Assembly (NCBI GenBank): GCA_911728435.2
Contig: OU452204.1
Location: 19,344,001-19,408,000 of the forward strand
Reading direction: 5' to 3'
Source: Apoderus coryli
Lineage: Eukaryota > Arthropoda > Insecta > Coleoptera > Attelabidae
Length of the DNA stretch: 64,000 bases
In this document: positions 1 through 10,050 of the stretch, in pieces
Position numbering within the stretch: position 1 is the stretch's first letter
Layout of the letters: every line of letters begins with the position of its first letter
Notes under the pieces: model-generated
Databases searched by the model: none
Seen by the model: the letters and a program-made list of their open reading frames with translations, nothing else
Told to the model about the DNA's origin: nothing
Position numbers and translations under genes: made by a program

Positions 1-1
1 A

Positions 2-620
2 ATGTTCTCGGCAATTTGTTCGGCTTCTTTTATAATGTTTTGGCTCTCGTCATTAACATTTTCCCGGTGTGTTTTTAAAAGGTTTGTAATTAGCCGAAAT
101 CTGTTTGTCCTTAACTCTCTAAAGAGCTACATGGACAGGAAATCGCTAATATCCATCTATTATGCACCTATATATTCAGCCATTTCCTACAATATTACAC
201 TGTGGAGAAGGTGCACGCAGGTAAACAGAGTGTTAATACTTCAGAAAAGAGCCATTAGGATTATATTCAATATTCCATATAGAGGAACTTGTCGAGAGAC
301 TTTCAAAGCGAACAACATTCTCACGGTCCCGTGTATCTATCTTTTCAGGTTGCTCTTTTCTGTTTTTAAAAGTAAAGATCGGGTACCCACTTGCGGTGAT
401 AACCATGGCTACTCGACTCGAGGAAGGGATCAGTTGTGTCTGCCTCGCCCCAAACACGAATTCTATAACAAGTCACCCATCTACTCGGGATATTGTTATT
501 TTAATCTCCTTCCTTCGGATATTAGGGGGCTGCCAGTCAGAAGGCATTTTTAAAGGTAAATTGAAGAAATTTCTGATTGCTAACGTCTTCTACAGTCTAC
601 AAGAATTTGCCTCATTATGA
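2..620 (+). pseudogene. LINE reverse transcriptase ORF, C-terminal tail (frameshifted)
   Basis: This encodes the region after the RT domain of a Jockey-like LINE, which would nick, prime and reverse transcribe at the target. Visible family landmarks are SLISIYYAPIYS near the start, then RGTCRETFK, TPTCG-like VPTCG, RGRDQLCLPRP and NKSPIYSGYCYFN. The same landmarks occur in order in the element at 59.9-61.6 kb. The frame starting at 2 runs to 553. The end of the protein (GIFKGKLKKFL..YSLQEFASL) continues in another frame to the stop at 618-620, so there is one frameshift near 530-545. The catalytic RT motifs lie off the window. It is non-functional. Confidence 0.75.
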
Positions 621-636
621 TGTAGAGTAAATTGTT

Positions 637-1340
637 TTTTTCGCCTGCCTGTACTTAAACAGAGTTTTACCGCCCGCATATGCGGGCGGTAAATGACTAG
701 TTAGCGCCCGCTCTTTTTATTTTTTTTCCATAGATGGCGCTACTGTTAGATTTCCAATAATAACGTTAACATCAGTAGTTTTCACTCACTTAACTTAGTG
801 TGCATTCCATCTAGAGGATAAGTTGACAATTAATTGAGAAAGTTTACTTAGGTAGTCGTCTGCCATTCCGCTAAACTCATTTAATTATTTAAAATTGTCC
901 ATTATTAATTAGTAATCACTTTTTAATTATTATTGTAGTACCGAAATATATCTAAGATTCTAAAATCGAATTTCTATAGCGTACACGCTCAGATAATAAT
1001 TTGACAGTTTCTTTCTACATTTAAAATACTCAACACTGACATGTGAGCCTGTCACATAAGTTTATCTGATCTGAGTTTGTCAAAGGATAACGCCTATTGT
1101 ACGTCAAAAAATATTCCCATTAATTACTGTCAAAAACTGTCAGTTCATAACAGTAATAATTAATTATTAAAATAAAGTTCTTTTGGTTTAATATTGTAGT
1201 ATGAAGAGGCAGGCGAAAAACAGTTGTAAGCACCACTGGCGGTAAAGCCGCTGCAGCCCTTCGCTGTATAGCTGCCCTCGCTCGCTTCGCTCACTCGTGC
1301 GTCTATACAGCGGCGGGTTGCAACGAATGCTTTACCGCCC
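637..1340. mobile_element. GC-rich inverted-repeat element inserted in a LINE 3' UTR
   Basis: The block stands out as GC- and CpG-rich in an AT-rich setting. TTTTTCGCCTGCCT at 637-650 is repeated inverted at 1207-1220 (14/14). GGCGGTAAAG at 1238-1247 pairs with CTTTACCGCC at 1330-1339. CGCTGTATA at 1262-1270 pairs with TATACAGCG at 1304-1312 around a CTCGCTCGCTTCGCTC loop. A 28-bp perfect palindrome lies at 666-693. There is no transposase ORF inside. This is probably a non-autonomous DNA transposon, or the fused ends of one. The superfamily cannot be assigned, and the exact ends and target duplication are unclear. Confidence 0.5.
666..693. repeat. 28-bp perfect palindrome
   Basis: Two 14-base arms are centred on CATATG (TTTTACCGCCCG outward on both strands). 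The same TTTACCGCC word recurs at 1331-1339, and inverted at 1238-1246. Confidence 0.9.
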
Positions 1341-1622
1341 TTTATACTTAATATACTATTAGCATTATTGTAGTATTGTTTTAGTATTGTTTTTGGTACT
1401 GCTTTGGTATTGTTCTTAGTATTGTGTTTATTATTTGTTTTTAATTATTAGTATGATTAATGACTTGACTTTTGACTATTATAATCATTATATAGGAATA
1501 GCTATGTGTCAAATTTGTAAGCTCTTTGTATTGGCTTATTTTAGCAGGTGACATATTTTAAGGACGAGTCTATGTACATGACATTGTATATTTTGCGACT
1601 AATAAATATTATTATTATTATT

Positions 1623-2803
1623 CATACATTGTAATAAGTTGAAACTTTTTGACTGCAAAACATTTACAACTAGAAAATAAACAAATTAATCACAAACCAC
1701 AAACCACAATCGCAAAAAAACAGCGATGCTCAAGAACAACACAAATCAAAGCAAGCTTCGCATTCGATTTGGCGAAGTGAGCTTAACCTTAAAGTGTGAA
1801 CTGTCAACTGGTGAATCTAAACCTCAACAATACTAAATGGGAGCTATTGAAACTTGTTTAGTATCGTAAACCGTCATGCGATTATATTCGTCACATACCC
1901 ACGAAATCGAACCTTTTAGGATGTGAATATATCTGACATACCCAGTTAAGAGATTAAGGAAGTAAGTATAGGGTAGGATCATTTGAATTTAAATTTGCCG
2001 CAGTCATATTTAAATTACGGTATGAAATTATTAGAAAAACGTTCAACAATGACCGTTTGGAAAGGCTTTCAGAATACCCTCGTATATTTAAAAGTATGGT
2101 ATTATTTAGATTTGTTTAATGTTGGATATGTTGAAAGAACCTTCTGTCATTCATGTGCATTTCCATTCCAAACCACCGTAGACTAAATAAATAAAAAGCA
2201 TTTTATAATAAAGTTTTAGTTTAGTGTATAATATAAAATATAACATGTAATTTAATATGCTCTCTCTAGCATTTAATATATAAACAAACTCACAATATTA
2301 TAATCTTAAAATAATATACAGAAAATATATTTTTTCATTTTTATTAATAATTATAATATATAGGTATATCCGTTTGCTGCACATGATATTCTAATAAAAT
2401 ATTTCGCAGAAACATTTATAATAATAAATCTTTGATCGTTTAAATATAATTTTGAAGCATACAATAAATTTAAAAAGAAAATAAAATAAATACCTAGCTT
2501 ATGCGTTTTAGCAGGATATTTCCAGACGCTGAGTTTATTATTTAAATATAAATTTATAGAGTTATGCCGTGTGCAAAAATTATTTATTTTAGTTACCATA
2601 GATTTACTAAATTATTATTTGTAATTCGTAAATTAGCATAATATCCCCCTCGATATTTCAAAAAAGAAGCAAAAAAACATTTTTCTGGAATGATTACAAC
2701 ATATTATTGACATTTTAGGAGCATTTTCACGTTGCTAAAGGAAAACCACAAAAATTAGGGGCAAAATTATTCCCGTCTCGTTTTTCCAGCCCTCATAATA
2801 GAA
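1623..2803. other. AT-rich interval, no gene recognised
   Basis: AT-rich DNA. The two small open frames (1983-2186 plus, 2351-2599 minus) have low-complexity composition and no family resemblance. No RNA gene or clear repeat unit was seen. Confidence 0.5.
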
Positions 2804-3119
2804 TATACAGGGTGTTTTAATGCGCAGAACTTTAGGATGTGTGAGAGCTCGTCCAAAAATATGAAAAAAAAATTCTATTAACATAATTGGTGAAGATTTT
2901 GAACGGGTAGTGGGTGTTTTTCTCCCCAATTTCTACGTCACTGGAAAATGTACGGTTTTAAGATACCAAATTGAACCGCTAATGTTTTCTACACAAAAAA
3001 GGTACTCTCGGTCATAAGCTCTAAAGTTAACCGTTTACGAAGAAAATCAACTTGTATTTTTTTTTAATTTTGGAATTATGAAGTTATCGTTTGGTTTTGT
3101 TACTTGTTCTAACTTTTAA

Positions 3120-4000
3120 CTAAATTTTCCATATCATTTGCGGTTTAAAACGCAAGTTAGTAAGATTGTTCAGAGAGCCTATATGTCTTTGCGAAATTTA
3201 TATAGAAGTAGGTATGTTTTAAGTAGACATATGAAACAAAAATTGTGCGAAAGCCTGGTCTTGAGCCATTGTAATTATTGCGATGTGGTTTACGGTCCCT
3301 GTTTGGATGTACAATATCAATATAAAATTCAGAAAATTCAGAACTCTTGTGTACGTTTTATTTTTGGACTGAGCCTGAGAGATCACATTAGCGAACGACT
3401 TACGGAGTTAAAATGGTTGACTATGAAAAAGCGTAGAGAGTTACATATGGCATGTTTGATTCATAAAATTATGAAATCTGGGGCTCCGTCATACCTGAGA
3501 GAGAAATTATGTCACAGACATATTGTGCATGATAGAGATACACGATACCGCCACCTCCTCATCATACCAAAACATAGATCTGCTTTATTTGAACGTTCGT
3601 TCTCCTATGTTGCTTCTCATTTGTATAATAAAATACCTGCAGAAATGAAATTGCTGTCAACGCATAGCTTCAAAAATAAGTATAAAGAGTACCTTTTGAA
3701 CAATGACTGATGCTCTGTCTCACCCTACCTGTTTTTGCATTTATGTGTTAGATGAATGTTTGTTTGATTATTGTTGTTGTTGAAAATTATTGCTAATGAT
3801 ATATTGTTGTCATGATATTTCGTTTTCTTTTTGGTTTTCTTTTAATATTTCTTTTTTTGTGAGAACTCAAATTTGTTTATTTAGATAGTGTAGTGTAAGT
3901 ACCTATTGTATTTAATTCGTGTATATATGCTCGGTTAAGCAAACAGCCTTTGCTGATCTTCGCCGAGTTTAAAATAAAGTCCGTTTATTATTATTATTAT
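3120..4000 (+). mobile_element. 5'-truncated LINE 3' end (coding tail plus TTA tail)
   Basis: The open frame 3138-3710 encodes about 190 residues of the region downstream of RT. Landmarks are KIVQRAYMSLRNLYRSR, a KLCESLVLSHCNYCDVVYGP stretch, KIQKIQNSCVRFIFGL and the end segment HLYNKIPAEMKLL..FKNKYKEYLL, typical of the C-terminus of Jockey/CR1-like LINEs. The 3' UTR runs to GTTTAAAATAAAGTCCG followed by a TTA repeat at about 3985-3998, the usual end of such elements. The catalytic domain is missing through 5' truncation. The surviving frame has no stop, so this copy may be fairly young. It belongs to a different family from A, B and C. Confidence 0.7.
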
Positions 4001-4944
4001 TTAAAACTGTTCCGTTTATGTTTCTAGTCCTGAAGCAGCAATAAAGTTTTCCGAAAGTTTGGAAGTAAAAAAGACTTCGAACTTACAATAGGCTGATACC
4101 CCAAATCCTGTATAAGTACCTACACATTATACTATTTCCTAAATTTTATTTTGGAAAATGATGTTGCTTGATTTGGCCCTTAACTTAGCAACGAAACCGA
4201 TGACATCTCTTTCATGACACGTAGTTTGAACATACTTTCCTAGCTTCGTAAGGACCTTTATAACGGCTCGTTGTTCGATATCACGAGGCAACATGAGCCG
4301 TCAATCAGATTACTTGAAGCGAGAACATGTCTTTCATATATCAACTGCTGTTATGTCTTTTATTGCAAATACCTTTATACAAATGGGCCAACATAACGGC
4401 AACAGACTTCTGCAAAACATGATGTTTGAATCTATTCAAGATACGCAGACTTACGTACTAAGTTGGGAAATGACGCGGAACGAGGCTTCTTTGAGCACGT
4501 CCAAAAACTGACAAATTTTGGCTCAACACGCGACTGCGTCTTAACGCCAAGTGCGTACGTGGCTTGAGAAATTATATGTACTACCTCTTACGTATTTCAA
4601 TCTCTTAAGAAAAGTTGCTTAACAAAAGGCTTTAGAGAAATTAAAAATTTTACTAAATATCTTAAACGACTAAAGATATAGAGCTGCGGTTTCCACTAAT
4701 TTTAATTCCCTAAAAAATCGGTCCCACTTAACAATTAACCACCCTGTATATTATATTGAAGATCTTCCAATACGGATACAATAGAAATAAATACCTGATC
4801 AAAAAAGAAATAAATAAATAATAGGTAATATGTAAACACCCATCATAAATAAACGATAAAGAACTCTCCAGCCACAATATAATAAGCCTTTAGAATGGTT
4901 TAAACGGGAATTTATTTAAACAGCAAAGACAGTTAAGGTTTCTT
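4001..4944. other. Interval without a recognised gene
   Basis: Mixed AT-rich DNA. CACCCTGTATA at 4740-4750 is the inverse of TATACAGGGTG at 2804-2814, the common terminal motif of this window. The 72-codon frame at 4293-4511 is not recognised. Confidence 0.4.
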
Positions 4945-5164
4945 GTGACACACCCGATACAACAATATAACTTATAATAATAAGCCTGGTGTTGTATAGC
5001 AGTAGTAGTACATTATCAGATAAAAAGTTTTCAGTTGGTGGAAGGCTTTCGATATAACAACAAAAAAACGCAAAAGGAGTGAAGTATCTCCATATTTGTT
5101 GTTTGACAAAATACAGATATCCAATACCGGATGCATCAGTAAAAGAAACAATCGGTTGTGTCAC
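4945..5164. repeat. Possible miniature element with 14-bp inverted ends
   Basis: GTGACACACCCGAT at 4945-4958 is inverted as ATCGGTTGTGTCAC at 5151-5164, 13 of 14 matching. The 192 bases between hold no recognised coding. The right arm is also the 3' terminus of the adjoining tRNA-headed repeat, so the pairing may be an accident of that repeat. Confidence 0.3.
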
Positions 5165-5365
5165 CCCAAAACTTTCCCGCCAAGTTATAATATAATCAAA
5201 AATATATGACCTGCGTAACTAGACAGAATTTTAATAATTATAACTAAACTACTTTATGCAAAAATTAGAAGAAAAAAGTATTGCCAGAGCTGGGATTCGA
5301 ACCCATAACCTTCCCCATGCGAAGCGAACGCTCTCTCAATGACGCCACAGTACCCTCTTTGAGAA
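5151..5365 (-). mobile_element. tRNA-derived SINE, copy 1
   Basis: Read on the minus strand, a tRNA-like head at about 5358-5288 has an A-box region (TGGCGTCATTGAGAGAGCG), a CTTCGCAT anticodon-loop-like segment and a perfect B box (GGTTCGAATCC) inside a TGGG/CCCA stem. It is followed by a body with TTCTAATTTTTGCATAAAGT and CGCAGGTCATATATTT, ending in GTGACACAACCGAT. The same head and body recur at 21288-21540 on the minus strand, and the head plus start of the body at 37.15 kb on the plus strand. These are known features of Pol III-driven SINEs. It is not a functional tRNA gene, because acceptor pairing is absent. Confidence 0.65.
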
Positions 5366-6064
5366 TATTGTATTTCAACTACCCAAATGGTGATATTTTA
5401 AACGCAATTTGCTCGAGAATTATGGAGGCAAATATCAAAAGTGACCTATAGATGTAAATTAGATAAAAAATGATGTATCACTCGATCCCTACTGCTTTTT
5501 GAAAATTCAGCTCAAGCAACTTCAACCAAAACTAATGGATTCATCCTAGGACTCCCCCAAACTCATATACCAAAATTCGTGGAAGAATACACACAGACAC
5601 AGACACACAGATAGACCGACATCCATCTGGAGATGGTCTTAATCGACGACTCAGGGAACTTCAAAGTGGTTATATCCGTCTTTATCTCAAATTTTTTTTA
5701 GCGCGTTCACAATACTTCCTCAATTTTAAAGAATGTTGCATAATTTTTTATCTTCATTTTCTTTTTCTTTCAACCCCAATTATTGTCTTCGATTTGCAAA
5801 CCAGTACTGTTGGTGCCCTCCCCAGCGCAGCACGGCGTGTACGATTGGCGTAGTTTAGCCTTACGCCCTCCGCAGACGGGTCGATTGGCACCCGCGCGAT
5901 TGAGACTGGCAGTCGACGCACTTCTGCTTACTCTCAACTTCCTATCTAAATTAACAGAGTTCTGCCAACGTCCACGGGTCGTTACGAACTCGATGCGGTT
6001 GTGTCATAAGCACAATTTTAGTTAGAATTTTTAAAAACTGTTTATCTTCTGCACCCACTATAGA
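5366..6064. other. Interval with a GC-rich island and an unrecognised ORF
   Basis: About 5815-5960 is notably GC-rich. The frame 5783-6025 (80 codons, rich in Leu, Pro and Arg) matches nothing I recognise. It could be a decayed exon or mobile-element piece, and there is no supporting splice or start context. Confidence 0.3.
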
Positions 6065-6704
6065 TTGTTTTATCGGAGTCGTTTAGGCGGTTTGGCCTCC
6101 CCTCACTTCGACCTGCAGAAGATCTTTTGTGAATGACTCTAATCTATGAATTGCGCAGCTGTCCCACACTTTTCTTAAAGTTGATGATTTCTCTGGGGGC
6201 TAAATTCCTTGCCTCGTCGGGTGTTAGGGTCACCCCTCCAAGGTGTTTTAGCCTTTTGCAGAAAAGTGCCATGCATTCGCAGAGCACGTGTTCTGTTGTC
6301 TCTGTTGCGTCTTCGCAAAACCGACAAGTGTCGTCCTCGGGTAGGCCCATCTTTTTGAGATGGTACTTTACGGGTGGTATCCCGTAAAAAAGCCTGTAAT
6401 TCGCCTTAGGTCGCTTCTCTCCAGTTCGATAAGCTTCCCTGCGTTGGCCTCTGAAGGTTTGATAAACCTTTTTGATTGTCTTAGGCCTGGAGTGTTTCTC
6501 CAGTAGGACTTAAGTTGTTCCTTTTCCCATCTTCGAAGTTCTTCCCTCATATGGCTTTTTGAAAGGCCAAAGATGGGTTCCGGGCCGCAAAACGGAGTGT
6601 TTGCACCCTCTTTTGCAAGTTGGTCCGCCGCTTCGTTCCCCTCTATGCCTTCATGTCCTGGCACCCATGTCAGAGTAATCTTTTTCCCAGCTGCCAGTTA
6701 CTTT
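6065..6704 (-). pseudogene. LINE fragment with RNase H domain and C-terminal zinc-binding motif
   Basis: Read on the minus strand, about 6690-6368 encodes the end of an RNase H domain with the signature ITLTWVPGHEGIEGNEAAD, whose last Asp is a family catalytic residue. It is followed by a helical linker and LRRITGFFTGYHP. The frame then shifts (around 6350-6375) into MGLPEDDTCRFC and TTEHVLCEC, a Cys/His cluster typical of I-, R1- and LOA-like LINE C-termini, ending RQLRNS-like at 6144. RNase H would remove the RNA strand during target-primed reverse transcription. The RT and endonuclease parts are absent. This is a clearly different LINE clade from the other copies here, which lack RNase H. 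Confidence 0.75.
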
Positions 6705-7354
6705 AGGGTCTGTTTTTCTGCACCCATACATAAGATGCTTTTGACATTCTATCGAATGCTACAAATTTGGTATCAGTGTGCTATTGTAATTCTTTTGCAG
6801 TAACAAATAACTGACAATGAAAATTACGTTTTCAAACTCTTTTATGTGCCTTTATTTTCATCCGTCGATACCTATACCAAAACATCACAGCATCCTCCTC
6901 CTCACTTCAAGTCCTCAATATGAAAAAAAAATATATTCGGGAAACAGGTTCCCTCTGTTTGTGAGATGCAAAGAAACTGTGAAAAATCGACCCGTGTGCG
7001 GATCCCCACTATTTGAATCGTATAGTTCGAGCGTGACACGCGTTCCGCTTCGACTTCCAGTGGCGGTCGCTTCGAGTGCCAAGCGACCTGGCTGCGGAGA
7101 GTATTTCAGGACCATAATATTGCGCCCACTATCATGCATCTTCGTTTATTCTACAAGTCTTATGTACCTCCAAATGATCGCTTATCCGCTAAAGCGTTTG
7201 GGTCCAGCTTTTTTCGTTAGCTGATGACGCTCCATCTTCGTCGGCAGTAGGAGCCGTAGATGCATTCAAAACCCATGTTTTGGAGTTTCTGAAGCAACTG
7301 ACGCCACTATTTATTTAATATTATTAATTATTTAGTCGATTATTTAGGCTCCAA
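6705..7354. other. Interval with an unrecognised 135-codon ORF
   Basis: The frame 6817-7224 (plus) and its minus-strand counterpart 6915-7139 lie over a GC-richer patch (about 6975-7130) with a hairpin-like GGCGGTCGCTTCG segment. Neither translation resembles a family I know. Confidence 0.25.
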
Positions 7355-8012
7355 AGTTGTGCTGAAGTTACGGATTTGGGCGTCACTTTTGATTCTAGAT
7401 TTTCATGTGTTCCAAACATAACCTCTATGGTTCGGTCAGCGTCCAGTCGCTGGGCTTTTTGTTGCGCAATTGCATAGATTTTAACAATTCATCTACTTTG
7501 AAGTTATTATCTTGCGGTTTTGTCGGCAGCAAGTTAGAGTTCATCTGTTATATGGCATCAGCCCCTTTACTATATTTTGAAGTACTGGGATTTTAAGCAG
7601 GATGGAACATATCCAGTCACAGGTATAGATCATCGTAGTTTGTTGAATCGATCGAGCGATAATCTAATCCATAACACAGTGGATTCCGCATATTTGCCCT
7701 CCACCCTTAACTTTATTATTCGTCACCTTGAATCTAAAGCCACTCTTACATTTAGACTAACCTAATTCCACCCAATTCAAATGTTCTACGATAAAGCCCT
7801 GTTTATTTTATGTGTACAGAGTGAGTTGTCTTCATGCGTGAGCTTGTGTTTTTATTCTCTAATTGTATGTATTATTATTTTCGTTATTGTTATTTTTATG
7901 TATGTATTTATTTTAGTTTTATTTTGCTTTATAATTTAATTTGTTTTTGTTATAAAAAGGATAAGTGTAAATGGCCACTAGGCTAGACTTCACCAAGTAA
8001 GGACGTTTATTA
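7355..8012 (+). mobile_element. LINE family C remnant
   Basis: Degenerate coding pieces are readable. About 7365-7400 gives TDLGVTFDSRF, the post-RT LGV motif. 7577-7765 gives YWDFKQDGTYPVTGIDHRSL and NFIIRHLESKATLTF, which line up with KYLVFKTDGVYPVRGIDN and NFLVPRLNTRSNATFYLD in the family C copy at 40.1-41.5 kb. Frames change and the middle is deleted. The 3' UTR ends at AAGGACGTTTATTATTATT (about 7998-8016). Long dead. Confidence 0.6.
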
Positions 8013-8802
8013 TTATTGTATGTTGCGTTGTATTTTATATTGTTTGAATTTTATTATGCTTATATTTTAATTTTTCTTATGTTTTTCAATATTGCTGTAT
8101 CTCTTTCCTGTTAATGGGTCTCTGACCTGTTGGAAATAGAGATTATTATTAAAATACCGGTGACCATCGCGTACAACCATCATTTTAGGCTTGCATTTAA
8201 TACCATACATCCCATTTAATTATATTTATGTTACTACTAAATATAAATTTTAATATTTTTAAATAAAACCAGTAAGTATAAACCATTCTTTACTTTTTTT
8301 TAATACTGTTTATTATAATATAGTTGCCTGAGTTGGTTTCTATAGTATATCCAAAGACGTTTTAATAAATTTATTACATCTATAGTCGATATTCTTCGTT
8401 GTGAGGCCATAATTAGATAATTTATTGCTTCGGAGGTTGCAATATAGCTGCATTTAATATTATAATAGAATATAATTTTGACGTATTTGTGGGAAATTAT
8501 TTTGTGTTTAGTTGGTGCAGTCATTGCCTTCAATGAAAATTATGATTAAGTAATCATAGTTTGTGAATAAAAAGCAAATTAATAAATGTACTACACGTCT
8601 TGTAGTACATATGCGGATTGGCAATTTTACAGTTCCTAGTGTATAATTACAAGAGGGGAACATGTTGAAAATTAAATGATCTCTAATCGTCTCTAGACTA
8701 GGCTAAAATTTTGTTTACAAAGTGAAGTTCCTTGGCTTGTTTTCTTCTTTCTTCAATTATTGCTGCTGTATGTTAGTTCATCTTAAGGTTCTCCCACATG
8801 TG
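8013..8802. other. Interval with a second LINE-like 3' tail
   Basis: About 8112-8150 (GGGTCTCTGACCTGTTGGAA, then GAGATTATTATTA) looks like the extreme 3' end of another LINE with no coding left. The rest is AT-rich with no gene seen. Confidence 0.3.
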
Positions 8803-10050
8803 TGACTGTTCTAGGCAAAATTTTTGAAAAGATGCTCTTTAAACAATTAGCAAACAATTTTGAAAGAAATAATTTATTTTCTCCGAAACAATTTGGATTT
8901 AGACCGCAACTTAACACCGTTTCAGCTATAGAAAACTTTATAAATAGCGTTATAACCGCTTTTGAGAGTAGAAGGATTGTGGGGGCTTCTTTTCTTGATT
9001 TAACAAAGGCGTTTGATTGCGTCGCACACGATATCTTGTTGGGTAAACTGGAGCGATACGTCGATTCGTTTGCTGAGTTCCTATCTCACTGGTAGGAATG
9101 TTGTAACGATGTTTGAGTCAAAGTCTTGTCAGCCCTTGTTGAGCTATTGTGGAGTCCCACAGGGCTCGGTGCTCGGACCTCTATTGTTTTTGATTTTCAT
9201 TAATGATTTACCGCTACATCTGCCATGCTCTGACCTGACATTGTTTGCAGACGATTCAACTATTGTCGATGTTGAACTGTCGAGTGATGTTCTGGCTTCA
9301 AGTATGATTAATTCACAGTCGAGGGCTGCTGACTGGTTTGCAGCTAACAAACTCTGTATGAATGCCAATAAAACAGCTACTAAAATATTTACATTACGTG
9401 AGACGGACGTTGCTGTTTCTGATGGTCTGGTAAAGTTTTTGGGTGTCACTTTGGACCAAAAGCTAACCTGGGTGGGTCATTGAAATCAGCATATTATGGC
9501 CTTTTTCACAGTGTGGCTTCATATGCTTTGTCAATTTCGGGACACTCTTGTCATGCTAGTCAGGTATTCGCAATCCAAAGACGAGTGGTTCGAATAATGA
9601 CCTAAATTTAAAGAATGTAAAATAATTACACTCCCATGTCTCTATATCTACAATTCAATTATGTATGTGAAAAATAAATACAATCTGTACATAAGGCATG
9701 ATGAAGTTCACAACCACAATACCAGAAACAAAAATGACATTCTTCCTGAATATATGAGGTTGGATAGAAGCAGAAATTCTGTGAATTATTATGGTCCCAC
9801 ATGCTATAATCATTTGCCAGATAGTTTGAAAACACTGAGCCTTGCAATGTTCAAAAATAGATTAAAAAACTACTTAATTGACCAGGCTTTTTACTCCATT
9901 GATGAATTCCTCAGCACTGACTTTCTGTTTTGATTAAGTTATATACATTTCTATGTTTTTATGTTGTGTTATGTAATATTTTAATATTTAATATGACTTG
10001 TGTAAACCTTTTTTGGTAATGACATGTAATGACAATAAATAAATAAACAT
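8803..10050 (+). pseudogene. LINE family A, copy 1 (reverse transcriptase, deleted)
   Basis: The copy begins abruptly inside RT at VLGKIFEKMLF. It then reads QFGFRPQLNTVSAIENF, SFLDLTKAFDCVAHD (catalytic motif A), GVPQGSVLGPLLFLIFINDL (motif B) and TLFADDSTIV (motif C, with the two Asp intact), then the LGVTLDQKLTW post-RT motif. It shifts frame once near 9060. At about 9480-9490 a stretch of the C-terminal region is lost; coding resumes to YYGPTCYNHLPDSLK and ends YSIDEFLSTDFLF at 9933. The 3' UTR ends GACATGTAATGACAATAAAT with a short AAAT tail. Copies at 29.3 and 15.7 kb belong to the same family. The C-terminal 90 residues differ from the 29.3 kb copy at only three positions. Confidence 0.8.

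Larger units (their letters stand above)
1..1622 (+). mobile_element. LINE family B copy, 3' half, interrupted by an insertion
   Basis: This is the 3' half of a non-LTR retrotransposon; it continues off the left edge. The coding tail ends at 620. The start of its 3' UTR (GTAGA..TTGTTTTTTT, up to about 640) matches the same position in the family B copy at 59.7-62.2 kb. The UTR then stops at a foreign GC-rich block and seems to resume near 1345. The final part, about 1560-1620, has GACGAGTCTATGTACATGAC followed by an AATAAA-like region and an ATT repeat tail. That matches the 3' end of the 59.7 kb copy read on its own strand. I infer one element split by a later insertion at about 640-1340. 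The pairing of the two halves rests on by-eye similarity. Confidence 0.6.

Noticed and set aside
6817..7224. A 135-codon gene
   Set aside because: No family resemblance, and overlapping frames on the other strand are equally open; left as an unrecognised ORF in the interval note.
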